Assembly (NCBI GenBank): GCA_900708905.1
Contig: CAADRB010000030.1
Location: 1,138,915-1,202,914, forward strand
Reading direction: 5' to 3'
Source: Hymenolepis diminuta
Lineage: Eukaryota > Platyhelminthes > Cestoda > Cyclophyllidea > Hymenolepididae
Length of the DNA stretch: 64,000 nucleotides
In this document: positions 12,352 to 25,406 of the stretch, in pieces
Layout of the letters: each line of letters opens with the position of its first letter
How positions within the stretch are numbered: the first letter of the stretch is position 1
Notes under the pieces: model-generated
The model's database searches: none
Told to the model about the DNA's origin: nothing
Seen by the model: only the letters and a program-made list of their open reading frames with translations
Program-made: the position numbers and the translations under genes

Positions 12352-15300
12352 ATGTCGAAATTATCCAGCAAGCCATATACTCTTTATGATCCGTCTAAAG
12401 CCCTTTCTTCTGCATATGTTAAACGCGCAGCCAAGGAACTCGGAGAAAAGTCTGAACAGATTCCTGCGCATATTGAATCCTTTAGAAGATGGCTCAAATC
12501 GATGCCCCATCTGAAATGCAATGCTAGTAAGTTGGTTAAAATTGTCAAATGGTCATGCAGTCATGAGCAGGTATTGTTAATAGTTAATGCGAATTAGAAA
12601 TTGTTTTTTATTCCTCTAGTTAAACTTAAAGCAAATATAAAATAATTTACACTTATTAGTGGCTCAAAATTAAAATATCCTAGAGTTTATTCCAACTAAT
12701 GCCGAAAATTATTGAAATCTATGTAAAAAGGTCAGCATTTCTCGATAGTTTGCGGAATGCATTATTTCATTTAAGAAAACATATGTATATAACCTTTATG
12801 CTCAATTTAATCACCATTTTAAGGTCGGTTTCAATATACACAAAGATAGGGGTTTTGAAATCTGATATCTTCGAAAAAAGAAATTGCTAATGCCCGAAAA
12901 TTTTGCTCTACTTTATCAATGATCGGTGAAACACTTTCTTAACCTACTTCAAAAATATGTTTACCTAGTGAATTCTTTGAAGACTATCCTGAAATCTGCT
13001 AACGTATTGTGTTATTATAACCGAATGTTTGATCCACTATTAAGTGATCCCAATTTCGGTTTTTGATTCATAAATGTTCGGCATAGAATTCGGTCTGACA
13101 TTAACGTTTTTTAACTGCATGTTTAAATTTTAGCTATTAACCTTTGGGAGGCGGCACTTATTTTCCCTTTGTTTCTTTGTCTTGAAGTTTTCTCAAGGTC
13201 TCAGCGTAAACCCTGACAAAATCATTCTTTTTTTCCTTTTTTGATAGTAAAGGAGAAATGGAAGTTTTTTATCTCATCCACGTTGATGCTATACGTTATG
13301 ACTTATTTTAAAATCTCCAGAAGGGAGCCGTCCTTAATAACAGGTTACCGATATCAACGAATTAAATCGGTTATACACTATCTTAAAGAACGCATTCATC
13401 TCTTAATCGCATCTGTGTAAATTTGCAAATAAAAATAATACGGCATTAAAAAGTTGGCGATTGGTATGATATTAATTTTCTATCGATTCTTCGTAAAAAT
13501 TCGTGTACTTGGACACATTTTTTGCCACAACACAGGTTCTTTCGTGTTTGTATCCTTGTATTATCACTTAGTCGAAACAATTTTATCATTTATTCTTTAT
13601 TGCTTTTGTGCCATTCTCTAAATACCTAAAATAGGAGGAGTTTTGTATAGTCATATTCATTAGTCCTGAACTCCTGTTCTGTTGTACGAATGCATTCATT
13701 ATATTATCAGTGTATTATTCTTTAGTTCAAAATATTTTACTGAGCATATTCTTCTTTGGTGTACTATTCGACTATAATCTTCATTCTAAGTATAATAAGC
13801 TCATTCTTCTGCCTTGTAGGCGATGATTTACTCTTGGCCTTTCTACGTCAAGCCAAGTACAACCACATGAAGGCACAAAATCGCTTGGACAATTTCTGCA
13901 CTTTCAGAACATCTCCAACGGAGGGTTCTCCAGCTTGGTATGAGAATTTGAAAGCCAGAAGAGCAAATTACGATAAATGGATTGACACAAAGTAAATTAT
14001 GCATTTAATATATTAAATTTTAAATAAAAACTATATAAATATATGTCTTAAAAAGTATTTTTAATAATAATTACTTTTACTTTTTAAAAATTACAATATA
14101 TTGTACAGAAATTTATTTTCAGTGCTAAATTGTTTTGCGTTTAGTCCGAGCTATTTATTTAATAATATTATAAGTTCAGGTTTTTTTATTAAAGAGGAGA
14201 TTAGTTGAAATAATTTTTTTCTTTAGATGTTCGACAATGCTTGGTTTTACGCAAGAGGGTTCAGTGACATTAATGATCAAATGCAGTAGGTTTCATATTT
14301 ACCCTCTTAATGCAAATAAAATGAAATGAAAAGTCTATTATCTAAAATAAACTTTTATTTCTGCCAGAGAATCTTGATATTAATAAGATATCAATAAATG
14401 ATATTCAAGCTGCTGTTCAGATCTGGTACGATGAGGCTATTCTTGATCACAGGATACAAATTGGTGGATTCAGTATGATAATGGATCTCACTGACGTTCG
14501 AAAGGAGGATGTAATAAAGATGTTTGATCCAAAGTCCAGTAGACTTGCCACAAAGTATTTCCAAGTAAGATTATTTTAGGAGTGATGTTTGATATTTGTA
14601 AAGCTGAAGAATTCAAAGGCTTCATCTATGTAACTAAAGGCACATTAGCCGATTCCAATGCCGTTCCAAATGCACGTTATACTGAAGCCTCTTTGTTTGA
14701 GAGGTTCTTAATTTGATCACATAATCGATGCTTCATTTTAATAATTGATCGCATATTCACACTTTTCGTACTTAAACGACTGGAATCTATATCTTAACGT
14801 CAAGGATATCTGAAGTCTTTTATTCAGGCCTACTACACTATTCGTATGTTTATGCGCGTACATGAGACTCAATGAAGGACGAATTTCACTGAAAAGAAAC
14901 AAACTTGGATCCACTCTGTACGGACCCTTTAGAAACCACAAGTACATGCAGAATCTGTCAAACATCATCAACTAATGGATCAACCAGGCGTCACAGATAC
15001 ACTAAGTGGGATTTAAACAAATTACAGAAGCATGGAATAGTACAAATAAAGGCGAAGCAGGATATAAATATGACACTAATACATCTTCCTAATTTATTAT
15101 GAATTAAAATTATTTGTTTTTGGCGCCCAAACCAAAAATTATAAAATTTCATTAAGTAGATTCATTGTTCGATCATCAGATTTTCTGATTATTATCCGGG
15201 AAGGAATTCTCGTCAGTGTTATCAATAACTCTCCTAGAAATCATTCGATACTCGTATCCAAATGCCCATGGATAGTTTGAATTTCTTAACTAATTAATAA

Positions 15301-17071
15301 AGATATCAATAAAGTACGTGCCTCTGGATCTGAGCAAAAGTAACTTTAACTGGGCGTAGTTTGGCCCTGAAAACTCGGGTATTTGGTTAGCAGATGAAGA
15401 AATCAGACGTTCCTTTTAAAAGTCAAAGTGAAATAAATATGAAAACTCAGATGTTGGATAACAGCCTTCTCGTCTTTTTTTCTTCAGGAATGTCTTCCCT
15501 TTAGAATAAAAAAAGTTATCTACTACAACCCACCCAAAATTTTTGAAACCATGTTCAAAATCATATCGGAGTGGTTAACTGATAAAATTAAATCCCGAGT
15601 AAGTCTGCCCTTTTATACCCAGAGAAGAATTTTAATGTGAGTATTATCAAGTTAATTGGTTATTTTCCTAGGTAATGATGATTGGTACTGATATGAATCA
15701 AGCTTTTGATGCCCTTCCTGGACTGAAGGACATAATGCCGGAATGCTACGGTGGTAATGTTAAAATGACATTCGAGGAACTCTGTGGTACGTTTTTAAAA
15801 AAATATTTATGCATGTAACGATTTAAAGTAATACACAGACGTCCATTCACATAGATAAAACATAAATTCATGAACCACCGGTAATTGGCATCTTGACGTC
15901 TGCATAAGGCTGTCAAGAGGTAAATCTTTTCCCCAATATCACCTCAATAATTTGTCAGAGTATGATTCCACTAGTTCAACATTCGCAGGGAATGTAATAA
16001 AAATTCTCGATGTATAACTCGAAGGAATATCACATTTATGTAAGCCAACTCTTAATTTCAAAGGTACCAAATTCATATTACATAAAATACAAAGATGATT
16101 GCTTCCAAGATCTGAATTGTTAGGGAAGGTGGGATTTCTAATTTCAAACAAACGGCCTTCAGCTTATATTCTCAAAATCGTTTCTGAGTAAAAGACTAAT
16201 TTAAGTCCAATTTATGACTAATAGTTTGGTCTGATATCTAAATAAAAAGCGATATATATAAATGTCTTTGGTAAGTACAGCCAATCATGATGTAGCGTTG
16301 GTGTCTGCTCAGAAAAATTGATTATTGAGGCTCAGGAATTCCTTCATTTCCAGAATTTAGTGATGTTAGATCATATTCTCAAGTTCTTTCTTTACACAGG
16401 ACAGATTTCTTCAAAGACCTCGAAGATTTGATTTCGGAAAAGTAAAGACTATATCTTTCATTTTGTTATGTCTTCTAATAATAAGACAAATACCTATTCC
16501 CCAAGTAATTAATGACTTTTGTTCAAAGCGAGCTAATATTAATTTACATGAACTATAGGTCCTGAGTACCCGTGCAGAGTGGAAGTATTTTCACATGAAT
16601 CTGAGGTGTATGGTACACCCAAGAAAGTCCACAACGTAAAAATAATTTCAATGCCCATTTGTTTTTATTGTTGAGAATATTTTTAATGTCTACCAGTTCA
16701 AACATCATACGTTCAATACTCATTTGCGCTCACCAGAGAATGGCATAACTTACCAATATGCAATACTAGTTTACAATCAAAAAATCTTCTAATTGCTTCC
16801 CCTCAAGTTAATTTAAGAGAATGTAGCGAATGGAATTTGATTATTATCATTGTTATTTCTCCTTTTATAAATAATTGTGTGATTAATCATTTCAGAGAAG
16901 CACTCATCAATACTAAAAGCCATACCAGACCACGATGATGACTGGGCGATTTCAGTAGATGAATCGAAGCGCCCAAAGGAAAGCAAAAACTTGTTCGGAT
17001 ATTACAAAGATCTCTCTGACGACCTAATGGGCAAGTCTGGTACCTACGTTAAACTGAACGAAGAAATTTAG
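12352..17071 (+). CDS. CRAL-TRIO lipid-transfer protein, copy 3 (7 exons, 334 aa)
   Basis: Intact second functional copy of the array gene. Exons: 12352-12526, 13820-13991, 14227-14285, 14368-14564, 15488-15598, 15672-15786, 16896-17071. They total 1005 nt, with every GT-AG junction in matching phase. The N region reads DDLLLAFLRQAKYNHMKAQ (exon 2). The lipid-binding lobe has IGGFSMIMDLTDVRKED (exon 4), ECLPFRIKKVIYYNPPKIFE (exon 5) and PGLKDIMPECYGGN (exon 6). The tail contains AISVDESKRPKESKN and ends KSGTYVKLNEEI. Exons 2-7 are exactly as long as those of copy 1. Residues shared only with copy 4 (for example ELGE in exon 1, VMMIG in exon 6 and LFGYYKDLS in exon 7) make these two the closest pair. 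AATAAA lies at 17130-17135. Likely role: intracellular lipid or lipophilic-ligand transfer; the specific ligand is unknown. Confidence 0.9.
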
Positions 17072-19353
17072 CTCAAGCATATATGGGAACACGTTTGTGT
17101 TTTGACATCTTGAAATCACGTAATGATTAAATAAATATTACTTTTTAATGCCCTTGCGTGATTTTCACTTATCATATTACATTAATTTTAAAGTACAATT
17201 TGAAAATATAAGTAAACTTTAAAAGTACACGTGAATGCTATTTCAGTATTTTGATCAGTTACCAATAATTCCTTACAGCCTAAAATATCTATCGATCAGA
17301 GCATTTTAAAAAAACTGTTTGCAAAGAATCAAAATCTTAAATTATTCCTGGAATTTTTATTAAACTTAAGTCCATAATTACTACTATTGCAGATGGAGAC
17401 GGCTTGGAGTGCTAGAGCTTGAAAAAGATGTTCTATTTAAGCTGTCACACTTCCTGCTCGTCATGGTCTTCATTACACAACAAGAATAAAAGGAATCAGG
17501 GCAGTTTCAAATAAGATTTATTGAGGAGGCTTAAGATGTGCGAAATGAAGAGGAGATTGGTAGCGTAACATTTTGGGAATTGCGAATAAATGACTTAGAT
17601 GACGCAGATACCATCTATATCACATTTTATTATATTGTGATATATAACTACTATTAAAGGGGGGNNNNNNNNNNGGAGAGAAATTTCATATGTCCAAGAG
17701 AGAGACCAAGTTATTATGTCTGGAATCCATGTGTCTGGATAACACAGGTAGATCGGCATATTATGATCTCTATAAATAAGTGAGATTATAAGTGAGAAAA
17801 GTCCTTGAAGGAGATTTTTACTGAATATCTTTGCATTTCCTAAGGCTGGTCTCATTAGTGTACTAAAAAAATTTTTAAGTATCACTTTTTAACCAATAAT
17901 AATAGCATATAGTAATCTTCGTTCACAGTGACAACATAATAATAAATCAATAAGGGTAATTTGAGCATAAGTTTACTAATGTGCGTGAATGTATTGTTTC
18001 CTTAATCTACAGACTACTAATCCATTGTGAGATGTCAGTCATGAGCTAGACACGCTCTCAGCACCAATCGGATTTCAGACACCTCCAAAAGAGTTGGTCT
18101 AATTGGTTTCAGACATCCTTTCATTTCCAATGTGATCAGAAATCCCTTTCTTTATAAGGACCACGTGACTGTAACTTTGATCAAAAGTCACCTTCACCAT
18201 TAATCGTCAGGTCTTAACTCCTACTTCCTTTTTTAAATAGGTAGTAAGAATCAAACTAATCGATGAAATGGCTGACATTGGTGATAACTGCTATTTCATA
18301 CATTGTTATCCAACAATAACCCACTGTGTCATCTTGTTGATTCATAAAAATTGTAAAAAGTATAACTTGGTTCAAACAATATCAACATGGATTGCTGATA
18401 ATAGTGACCCGGCTCTTTAGTTGATATTCATACAACATTTTTATAAAAAAATATTTGTACATTTTACCCTAGAGTTTACTTTAAATTCGCACTATGATTT
18501 TATTTTTATGACTCAAGGAATGGCTTGACCTTCAATATTCTGTTGCCTATCATACTCTGGCATTTGAGAAAAATATTTGTTAGCCTCATCAGAGGGCATG
18601 ATCAAACACTGCATACAGCCAGCTAGTTAATGAACTCTGTATTCAGAAACCTAGTAGATGAATTATAAACTTTGAATATTAGAGCACTAGAGTTTGACAT
18701 TAAAAATAGACAACCCGGTTTAAACACATTTAGAACTAATTCAAAGACTCGGAAAACCCAGTAGAAAATGCGTTGACTGGATCATATATTTGTACGTAGC
18801 GACAAATTACAACTGTGTGGGCAATCTAAAGGTTAAGATTTTAGTTTATGTCCAGAGTATAGATGAGTACAGAAACCATAAAACTAAAGGCCATTTGATA
18901 ATCTGACTTTATTCTATTTCAACTCTATTATCCCTTCATCATTTTCTGACTTATTACCTATTTTTAAGTTCAAATACCTTCACATGATTGAATATTTTAA
19001 AACATTGTGCTTTATTATGGTTAATAATACTGTTAAATCAGTTTCTTTATACTTAATCCAAACACGTTTCGTGTATTTATAATCTTTTCTAAAGTCCCTT
19101 TTATAATCCCTTTTACAATAGTCCTAATATGAGGTGGGGCTTATGTGATTGCCGTCAGTGTTAATAAATTCTTCAAATATCTTCACGCAGCGCACAACTA
19201 GGTGTGTCGAATTCTTCTGTTAATAGAAATAAATCATAAGTTTTCAATGTATGACATAAGTGAAGAGCAATTGCATCAACGCTTCTTCGTAAAAGGGCGT
19301 TCATGAACCTATTTAGGAGGACTTGACAAGTGTACCACGAAAAGGCGTAAGGC
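17072..19353. other. Intergenic spacer between CRAL-TRIO copies 3 and 4 (with N gap)
   Basis: About 2.3 kb. It contains the copy 3 poly(A) signal (AATAAA, 17130-17135) and a 10-base N gap at 17665-17674 beside a short G-run. No exon-like or mobile sequence was recognised. A minus-strand frame overlapping 19173-19382 is a shadow of the copy 4 first exon. Confidence 0.5.
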
Positions 19354-22300
19354 ATGTCAAGATCTACTGGCAAACCGTACACTCTTTACGATTTAGACAA
19401 ACCTCTTTCCTCAGTTTATATCAAGCGTGCAGCCAAGGAATTGGGAGAAAATCCTAAACAGATTTCTGCCCATTTAGAATCCTTTAAGAGATGGCTCAAC
19501 TCAATGCCTCATTTGAAGATTAATGTCGGTACGTTCATTTTTATTTTAAATAATTAAAATTACATTTAGAATCTATTACACCTGAAAAGTTAACTATTAT
19601 GAGTTATATCAAGCTATACAATGTCCTTTTGTTTTCATTAATGTTTTAACTTAAAAAATTAAATATAATGAGGGAAATAACTGTACAATGATATCTCAAA
19701 ATTTGGAGGGTCTGGTATACCGGAGGCATCCTATCCTGCACTTTTCCCAATATTTACTTAGAACGAAAATTAATAATGTTAATATATTTGCTATATACCT
19801 TTTATGGTAAGAGGCAAATATTTAACCTGATTTTGAAATCATTTCCAAGCACTTTCTCTATGCTTTGATTGAGCAACAGATGCAATAAATAATTGATATT
19901 TTTCGCAATAATGATATAAGAATTAGCTTAAATCGGGTCAACCGCCTGCCTGAAGAATATCATTCAATTATGAGAACAATCAAAACAATTACATATAATC
20001 ACCACTATATTATTATATATGGTGGGAAATCACTAACCGACCAAATTAGGATCTTCAACTCGTGTAGCAACCACAACCAACTGCTTAATCAGTAATACAC
20101 CTTCAATTGCCAACTTGGAATTCATTTGTTTGATTTTTTGTTCATAGCAGTTATGTCAATTCAACCAAAAAGTGCAACGATATTTGTTTTTCTCTCTTAT
20201 GATTGCGGATGTAGGTTTTTTATACTTTAGACGACACCTTCCTGATGGCCTTTCTACGACAGGCTAAATACAACCATATGAAAGCCCAAAATCGTTTGGA
20301 TAAGTTCTGCACATTTCGAACCTCTTCTGTTGAAGGCTGCCCAGCTTGGTTTTGAAAATTTCGAGGCCAGAAAAGCTGAATTTGATAAATGGGTCGAAAT
20401 GAAGTAATTCCAAGTACCTTCGAATGGGTTGATTTATAAAATCATTGACATTAATTCCGTTCTGAATTATTTACTGCATATTTTACTTAAAGTATGCGTA
20501 AATTTTAAATTTACAAAAAATAATAAATGAGATGATTTATTGAGGAAATATTTATTAATACTTATTAATTGTAGTTAAACTCTCGATTTTATTAACGCAA
20601 ATAGAAATTTCCAATACATATAATAAAAACATTATTATTTTTAGATGTTGGGTCCCCCTCGGTTTTACTCAAGATGGTATTTTGACAATATTAATGCAAT
20701 GCAGTAAGTTCAATAGAATTCTAACATTTAACATTAATTTTGATAACTGAATGTAGAAAATTTATTTTTCTGAAATTTTCCAGGCAAACTAGATCTCAAT
20801 CAGATATCAGTGTCTGATCTGCAAGGTGCGAGTCAAATTTGGTACGATCAATGTATTATGGATCAGCGTGACCAAGTTGGTGGCTTTTGCATGGTAATGG
20901 ATCTCACCGACTTCCGCAAGGAAGATATTATTAAACTCTTCGACCCAAAGATATCACGACTCCTTACGAAATATCTACAGGTTAGTAAATTTGTTTAGTT
21001 ATTTTACGGAATCCTTAGTCTAAAATAGTATAATTTTATCAGGTAATGCAATGCATAATCCAATAAATTAATAACTACATATCCATCAGATGTCTTTATT
21101 TTAAGAAAGTGTTAGAAAAATCTAAGGAATATTTTCAGAAATTCTGAAAAGTTCCTGACGTAATTCATCCTCATCTAGGAATGAAATCTCGCCGATGCTG
21201 CGCTCGTGATTAGCGAGACAGCTATTCATTCTCTTTGTATCCAACTCTATTGGCAAATTAGCCAGAACTTTCTATTCAATTACGAATCTTCTCCGTTACT
21301 TTTATAGATCCGAGTGGTGTTATACAGCTACCAATACTTAAGTGACGACTCAGGCCATATACGTGGCTGTGTATTTTTTAAAAGTGACGAAATGCCGTTA
21401 TATTAAACTGGGATCTAGATAGTCATCTTCTTGCTTATGCCGAGCGTATCTCGAAAGAAAAAATATTTATCAATTCCTCTATGCGGCTACAAAAACCCCT
21501 AATTTAAATTTATCTTCTATGGGTCGGCTGTAAAAAATATTATTCCCACATTTGACGTCATAAACCGGATTAATAATTAATTCCAACGCGCTTAATTAAT
21601 GCACTTCCTTTGCAGGAGTTTCCTCTGTTCATAATTTGTGCAAAGTTGGTTCCATTTTCCCTTTTCACTTAGGTTTAGGAGTGTTGTACATTAACTTTAA
21701 ATTTAAAGACGAAGAAAATTTTCAAATATTTCTAAAATAACGTTTCTGTTCATATCGCTGAAAGCGCAAATCACTTCTCTCAAATATTAAATTTTTTCTT
21801 CCCAATTCAAAGTAAATACTTCGTGGAGAAAGTCAAATGAATGCTTAGTATGGTGTTTTCAAACCACTTTTTAACTTTCTAGGAGGCATTTCTTGACGTA
21901 ACAGACAAGTGATTTTCAAAGCACACAGCCTTCTTTATCTATTTAAAATTATAAGATTTCTGTTATTCACTTTAAACCGACATGATGTGATCTAAATTAC
22001 GTTCTCTTTCAAAGTAGGGAATCATGCATTTCTGATTACTATTAAGGTCTAATTTTAAATTAATTAAACTCCAATAATAAACAAAATAATACAAAGGATA
22101 TCATAAACAGTTGTATGCTAATAGTAGGTATTAATCTTTTCGGAACAAAAATATCGGTCGGTGTTCGCATTTACAAATAAAATTTGGACAAGACAAAAAA
22201 GTGTCGTTATCAAAAGTTCTTTCTGAATAGTCAAAATTGGTATCTTATTTTTCTTCTGATCATTAGAATACTTGGGAAGTTAATTTCCTCTGTAGATTCT

Positions 22301-24154
22301 TTTTTAGGACAACTGGGGAGAACAGTTAAACTCGAAGTCTCTTTTTGCAAACAAAAATTTGCATTCAATTTCAAATATTTTACAAAACAGTTCGACAGCA
22401 GAAGAAAGGGTATAACTGAAATTGCAAAAATTTATAGATCTGGTGGATCATCACTCCCATTCAGTTGTAAAAGGTTTTGGCGTAATAAACGGAGATTGGT
22501 ATTGATACTGTATTTACTGAAGTAATGGTAATGGATAATTCACGCCTATATGGTAAAATGATGAAATAAACTTAATTGGCGTTGTCTGGCAAAAAATTCA
22601 GTTTTATTATAAGAACGAATCAAAAGATGGAGTCTGGTAATGGCTAAATAAGATTTAAAAAGAGAAAATCAGGTATAAGTGGAGAGTTAAGTCATCAGAT
22701 AAATGCTGCACTCACAAGACTGTCCATTTTTATTTAATGAGTTTAATTCACTCCATCATGACCCCATTTTCCGAGGTTCAAATTTCAATTTTGATTTGTG
22801 CGTTTCTATGACAGTTTATGTCTGCCATGTTCCGAGTCAACTAAACATTTAGGTAAATTGATTGGTTTGTCAAGTTTTATCGCTTCATTCTTCTTTTCTT
22901 AGGATTAAGTTGAGATGACTATGTGAAGTTGGTTTGATTTACCAGAGCTCAATAAAGACCCTAATAATAATGTCTGAAACGCAAACCTTTTTGCGCTGTC
23001 TAAGGCACGTGAGATAATGAAAATGAAGGATTTTAGAAATAATATAATCTTACCTTTTCTTGACGATGATTCAAAGAACAATTGTACATAGGTATATCTG
23101 GTGTATTTTAGGTCTGTTTAAAATTTGTATCCAAAACTAATATTAGTTGGTTCTTTCCATTATAACCTATTGACGTTGTCAGCACTATTTTAACGATTTC
23201 CAGCTAAACTTTATTGGGTTGATTAGGAGTTGACTTTCATAATATTCTTCCCTCATTTAAATTATGTATTTATTTTACAACTTTTTTTGATTTTCTTTCG
23301 CTCACTCTTCATCTTTACGTCTTCATATATTTTAGGAATGCTTGCCGTTTAGGTTTAATAAGCTTATATACTACAACGCGCCAAAAATCTTCGAAACAAC
23401 TTTCAAAATAGCCTCAGAGTGGATGCATGAGAAGGTCAAATCTCGTGTAAGTCAGTTTCATATAATTTAAATGGGAAAATACGAAAGTGGCCAAAGTAGA
23501 AGAGTAGAGTTTACTATGAAGTTGAGAAATCGGTAATAATGGAAGATTGATAAACTGCTTAAAGGCTGATTGGAGGTAAAAAACGAGTGGACCTAAAAGA
23601 AACGACTTTCTACTTCTTTACTAGCACAGTAAGTAAGGCAGTTGCCTATTCCATTTCTTCAAGAGGGGTGTTGAAAATTAAGGATTATAAAATATTTCAA
23701 CTTTCCGAAAAAAATGCTTACTCCAACAGTATTTTATATTATAGGTTATGATGATCGGAGCTAATATGAATCTAGCATTCGATGCAGTCCCAGGTTTAAA
23801 GGACATTATGCCAGAAAGCTATGGTGGAAATGTTAAACATAGCTTTGAAGAGCTCTGTGGTAAGATCAGATACTTTAAATGACACTTAGTATGATTTACT
23901 ACAATGCTTTAAATTCAAAGAGCTCGGAAACATTACCTATTTAAAGATGTATACTTTCAACCCATCTTTCCATTGTAGATAGGATGACCGATACATTAAA
24001 ATCAATCCCAGACTATGAAGCAAAATGGGCAATTTCCGTGGATGAATCGAAACGCCCAAAGGAAAACAAAAATTTGTTCGGCTATTACAAAGACCTCTCT
24101 GAGGACTTAATGGGCAAATCAGGAGCATATGTGAAGCTAAATGATGAAATCTAA
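19354..24154 (+). CDS. CRAL-TRIO lipid-transfer protein, copy 4 (one-base frameshift in exon 2)
   Basis: Exons: 19354-19528, 20231-20403, 20645-20703, 20784-20980, 23336-23446, 23745-23859, 23979-24154. All splice sites are canonical, and the six other exons match copy 3 in length. Exon 2 is 173 nt, not 172: an extra T in the TTTT run at 20350-20353 gives TGG TTT TGA, a stop at 20353-20355. Removing one T would leave the frame open to the end (334 aa). Motifs: DDTFLMAFLRQAKYNHMKAQ (exon 2), GGFCMVMDLTDFRKED (exon 4), ECLPFRFNKLIYYNAPKIFE (exon 5), PGLKDIMPESYGGN (exon 6), and tail KSGAYVKLNDEI. Either the extra base is a homopolymer sequencing or assembly error, or the gene died very recently, since no other damage is visible. 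Intron 4 is the largest at 2355 bp. Confidence 0.85.
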
Positions 24155-24959
24155 TGATATTTTCTGGTGTTCAGTTATTTTCCGTAGAATAGAACGCGAA
24201 AAATTAAATTATATGTTTCAATATGGATTCTTTTCTTTGTATTTTTTTAAATTTAAGAAGTATTTACAGTTAAACGTTGCTGCCGTTATAACTTTTTATT
24301 TTTTCTATTTCAAATTTATTGAATATTTTACTATTTTGGCTATTTTAAGATCATATATGCTAGCTATTTATAGTCATGTAGGATCATTCTACTCTGTCAT
24401 TTATTGAAAGAAATGGATGAACTGAAGTTTTACAATCCACTATGGTAAGTAAAAAAACTTGTCAATAAGCTTTGAATATGGCCGATAAAAACTGCTCAGA
24501 AATCCAGGTGACGAATCATGGAACTATTCACTGAATAAATATTGCGCAACCTTAATCCAAAAAATTAAATAGTGTAAGGCCCAGTGATATCATGACTATA
24601 TTCTCAGCATCTTTCCGACCTCCACCACTTTATCATCTATTAGACTTATTCATTGCCAATTTCAGATGCCTTTCTATAATGAAAGACTGCATAATTGTTT
24701 GTCTCACTGGTGGTTATTATATAAAAATGAAATTTCTTAATATATAAATATTTCTACATCACCGAACGAGGGGATATCTCACATTTCACATCATCAACAA
24801 TTCTTATAAAACACAGTAATATAGCTACGGCTAAAATTTAAGATATTCGTATGAAGAAGAAGAATGGTATGTTTTACATCTGACGCAAAACTATTTAAAG
24901 GGACAAAGGTATTCATATTATAGTTAACGACCACCGAAGTGATAATGGTTTAGGCTAAA

Positions 24960-25062
24960 CTAACCGACACAACTTCAAGACTACATGCGGAATTTGAACT
25001 GCTCATGCAAAGACAAAACATAGACCGCGGCCTTCAGTCAGTTGTGCCACCATCCTATTAGA
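24960..25062 (-). repeat. tRNA-derived SINE-like element
   Basis: Read on the minus strand, this stretch has an A-box-like GTGGCACAACTGAC (about 25036-25050) followed, at tRNA-like spacing, by a B-box-like AGTTCAAATTCC (about 24991-25002). The start resembles the heads of the three plus-strand SINEs in the NCKAP1 introns (GTGGCACAGTGGTT). Only the tRNA-like head is evident. It is diverged, and it cannot be an intact tRNA because the acceptor arms do not pair. Confidence 0.4.
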
Positions 25063-25406
25063 AAATTAGTCCATCAACATGCTTTATGGGATTGAATAAC
25101 GGACAGTTAATTCTGTTCGGTCGAAGTTCACTGAACGCTTTCTGGAACAGAATAGCTCAGCCATCACTATAATAATGTGGATGAAGGCCAAGTCTGTAGT
25201 AGTTCTCTAACCCCTCAAGTTAATTAATTTTTCTCTGACAAATTTTCTCTCATAATAACTATAAATTTTTTGAGATTTCAGTCAATCGATATATATGGGG
25301 CCGCTATGATTAACCAGGGCGGTATATGCTTCTGATCTAGCAAACGAAACAGAATGTTTACAGTTTTTAACTGTCCAATCAAGTTCCACTCTTTTTATAT
25401 GTGTTC

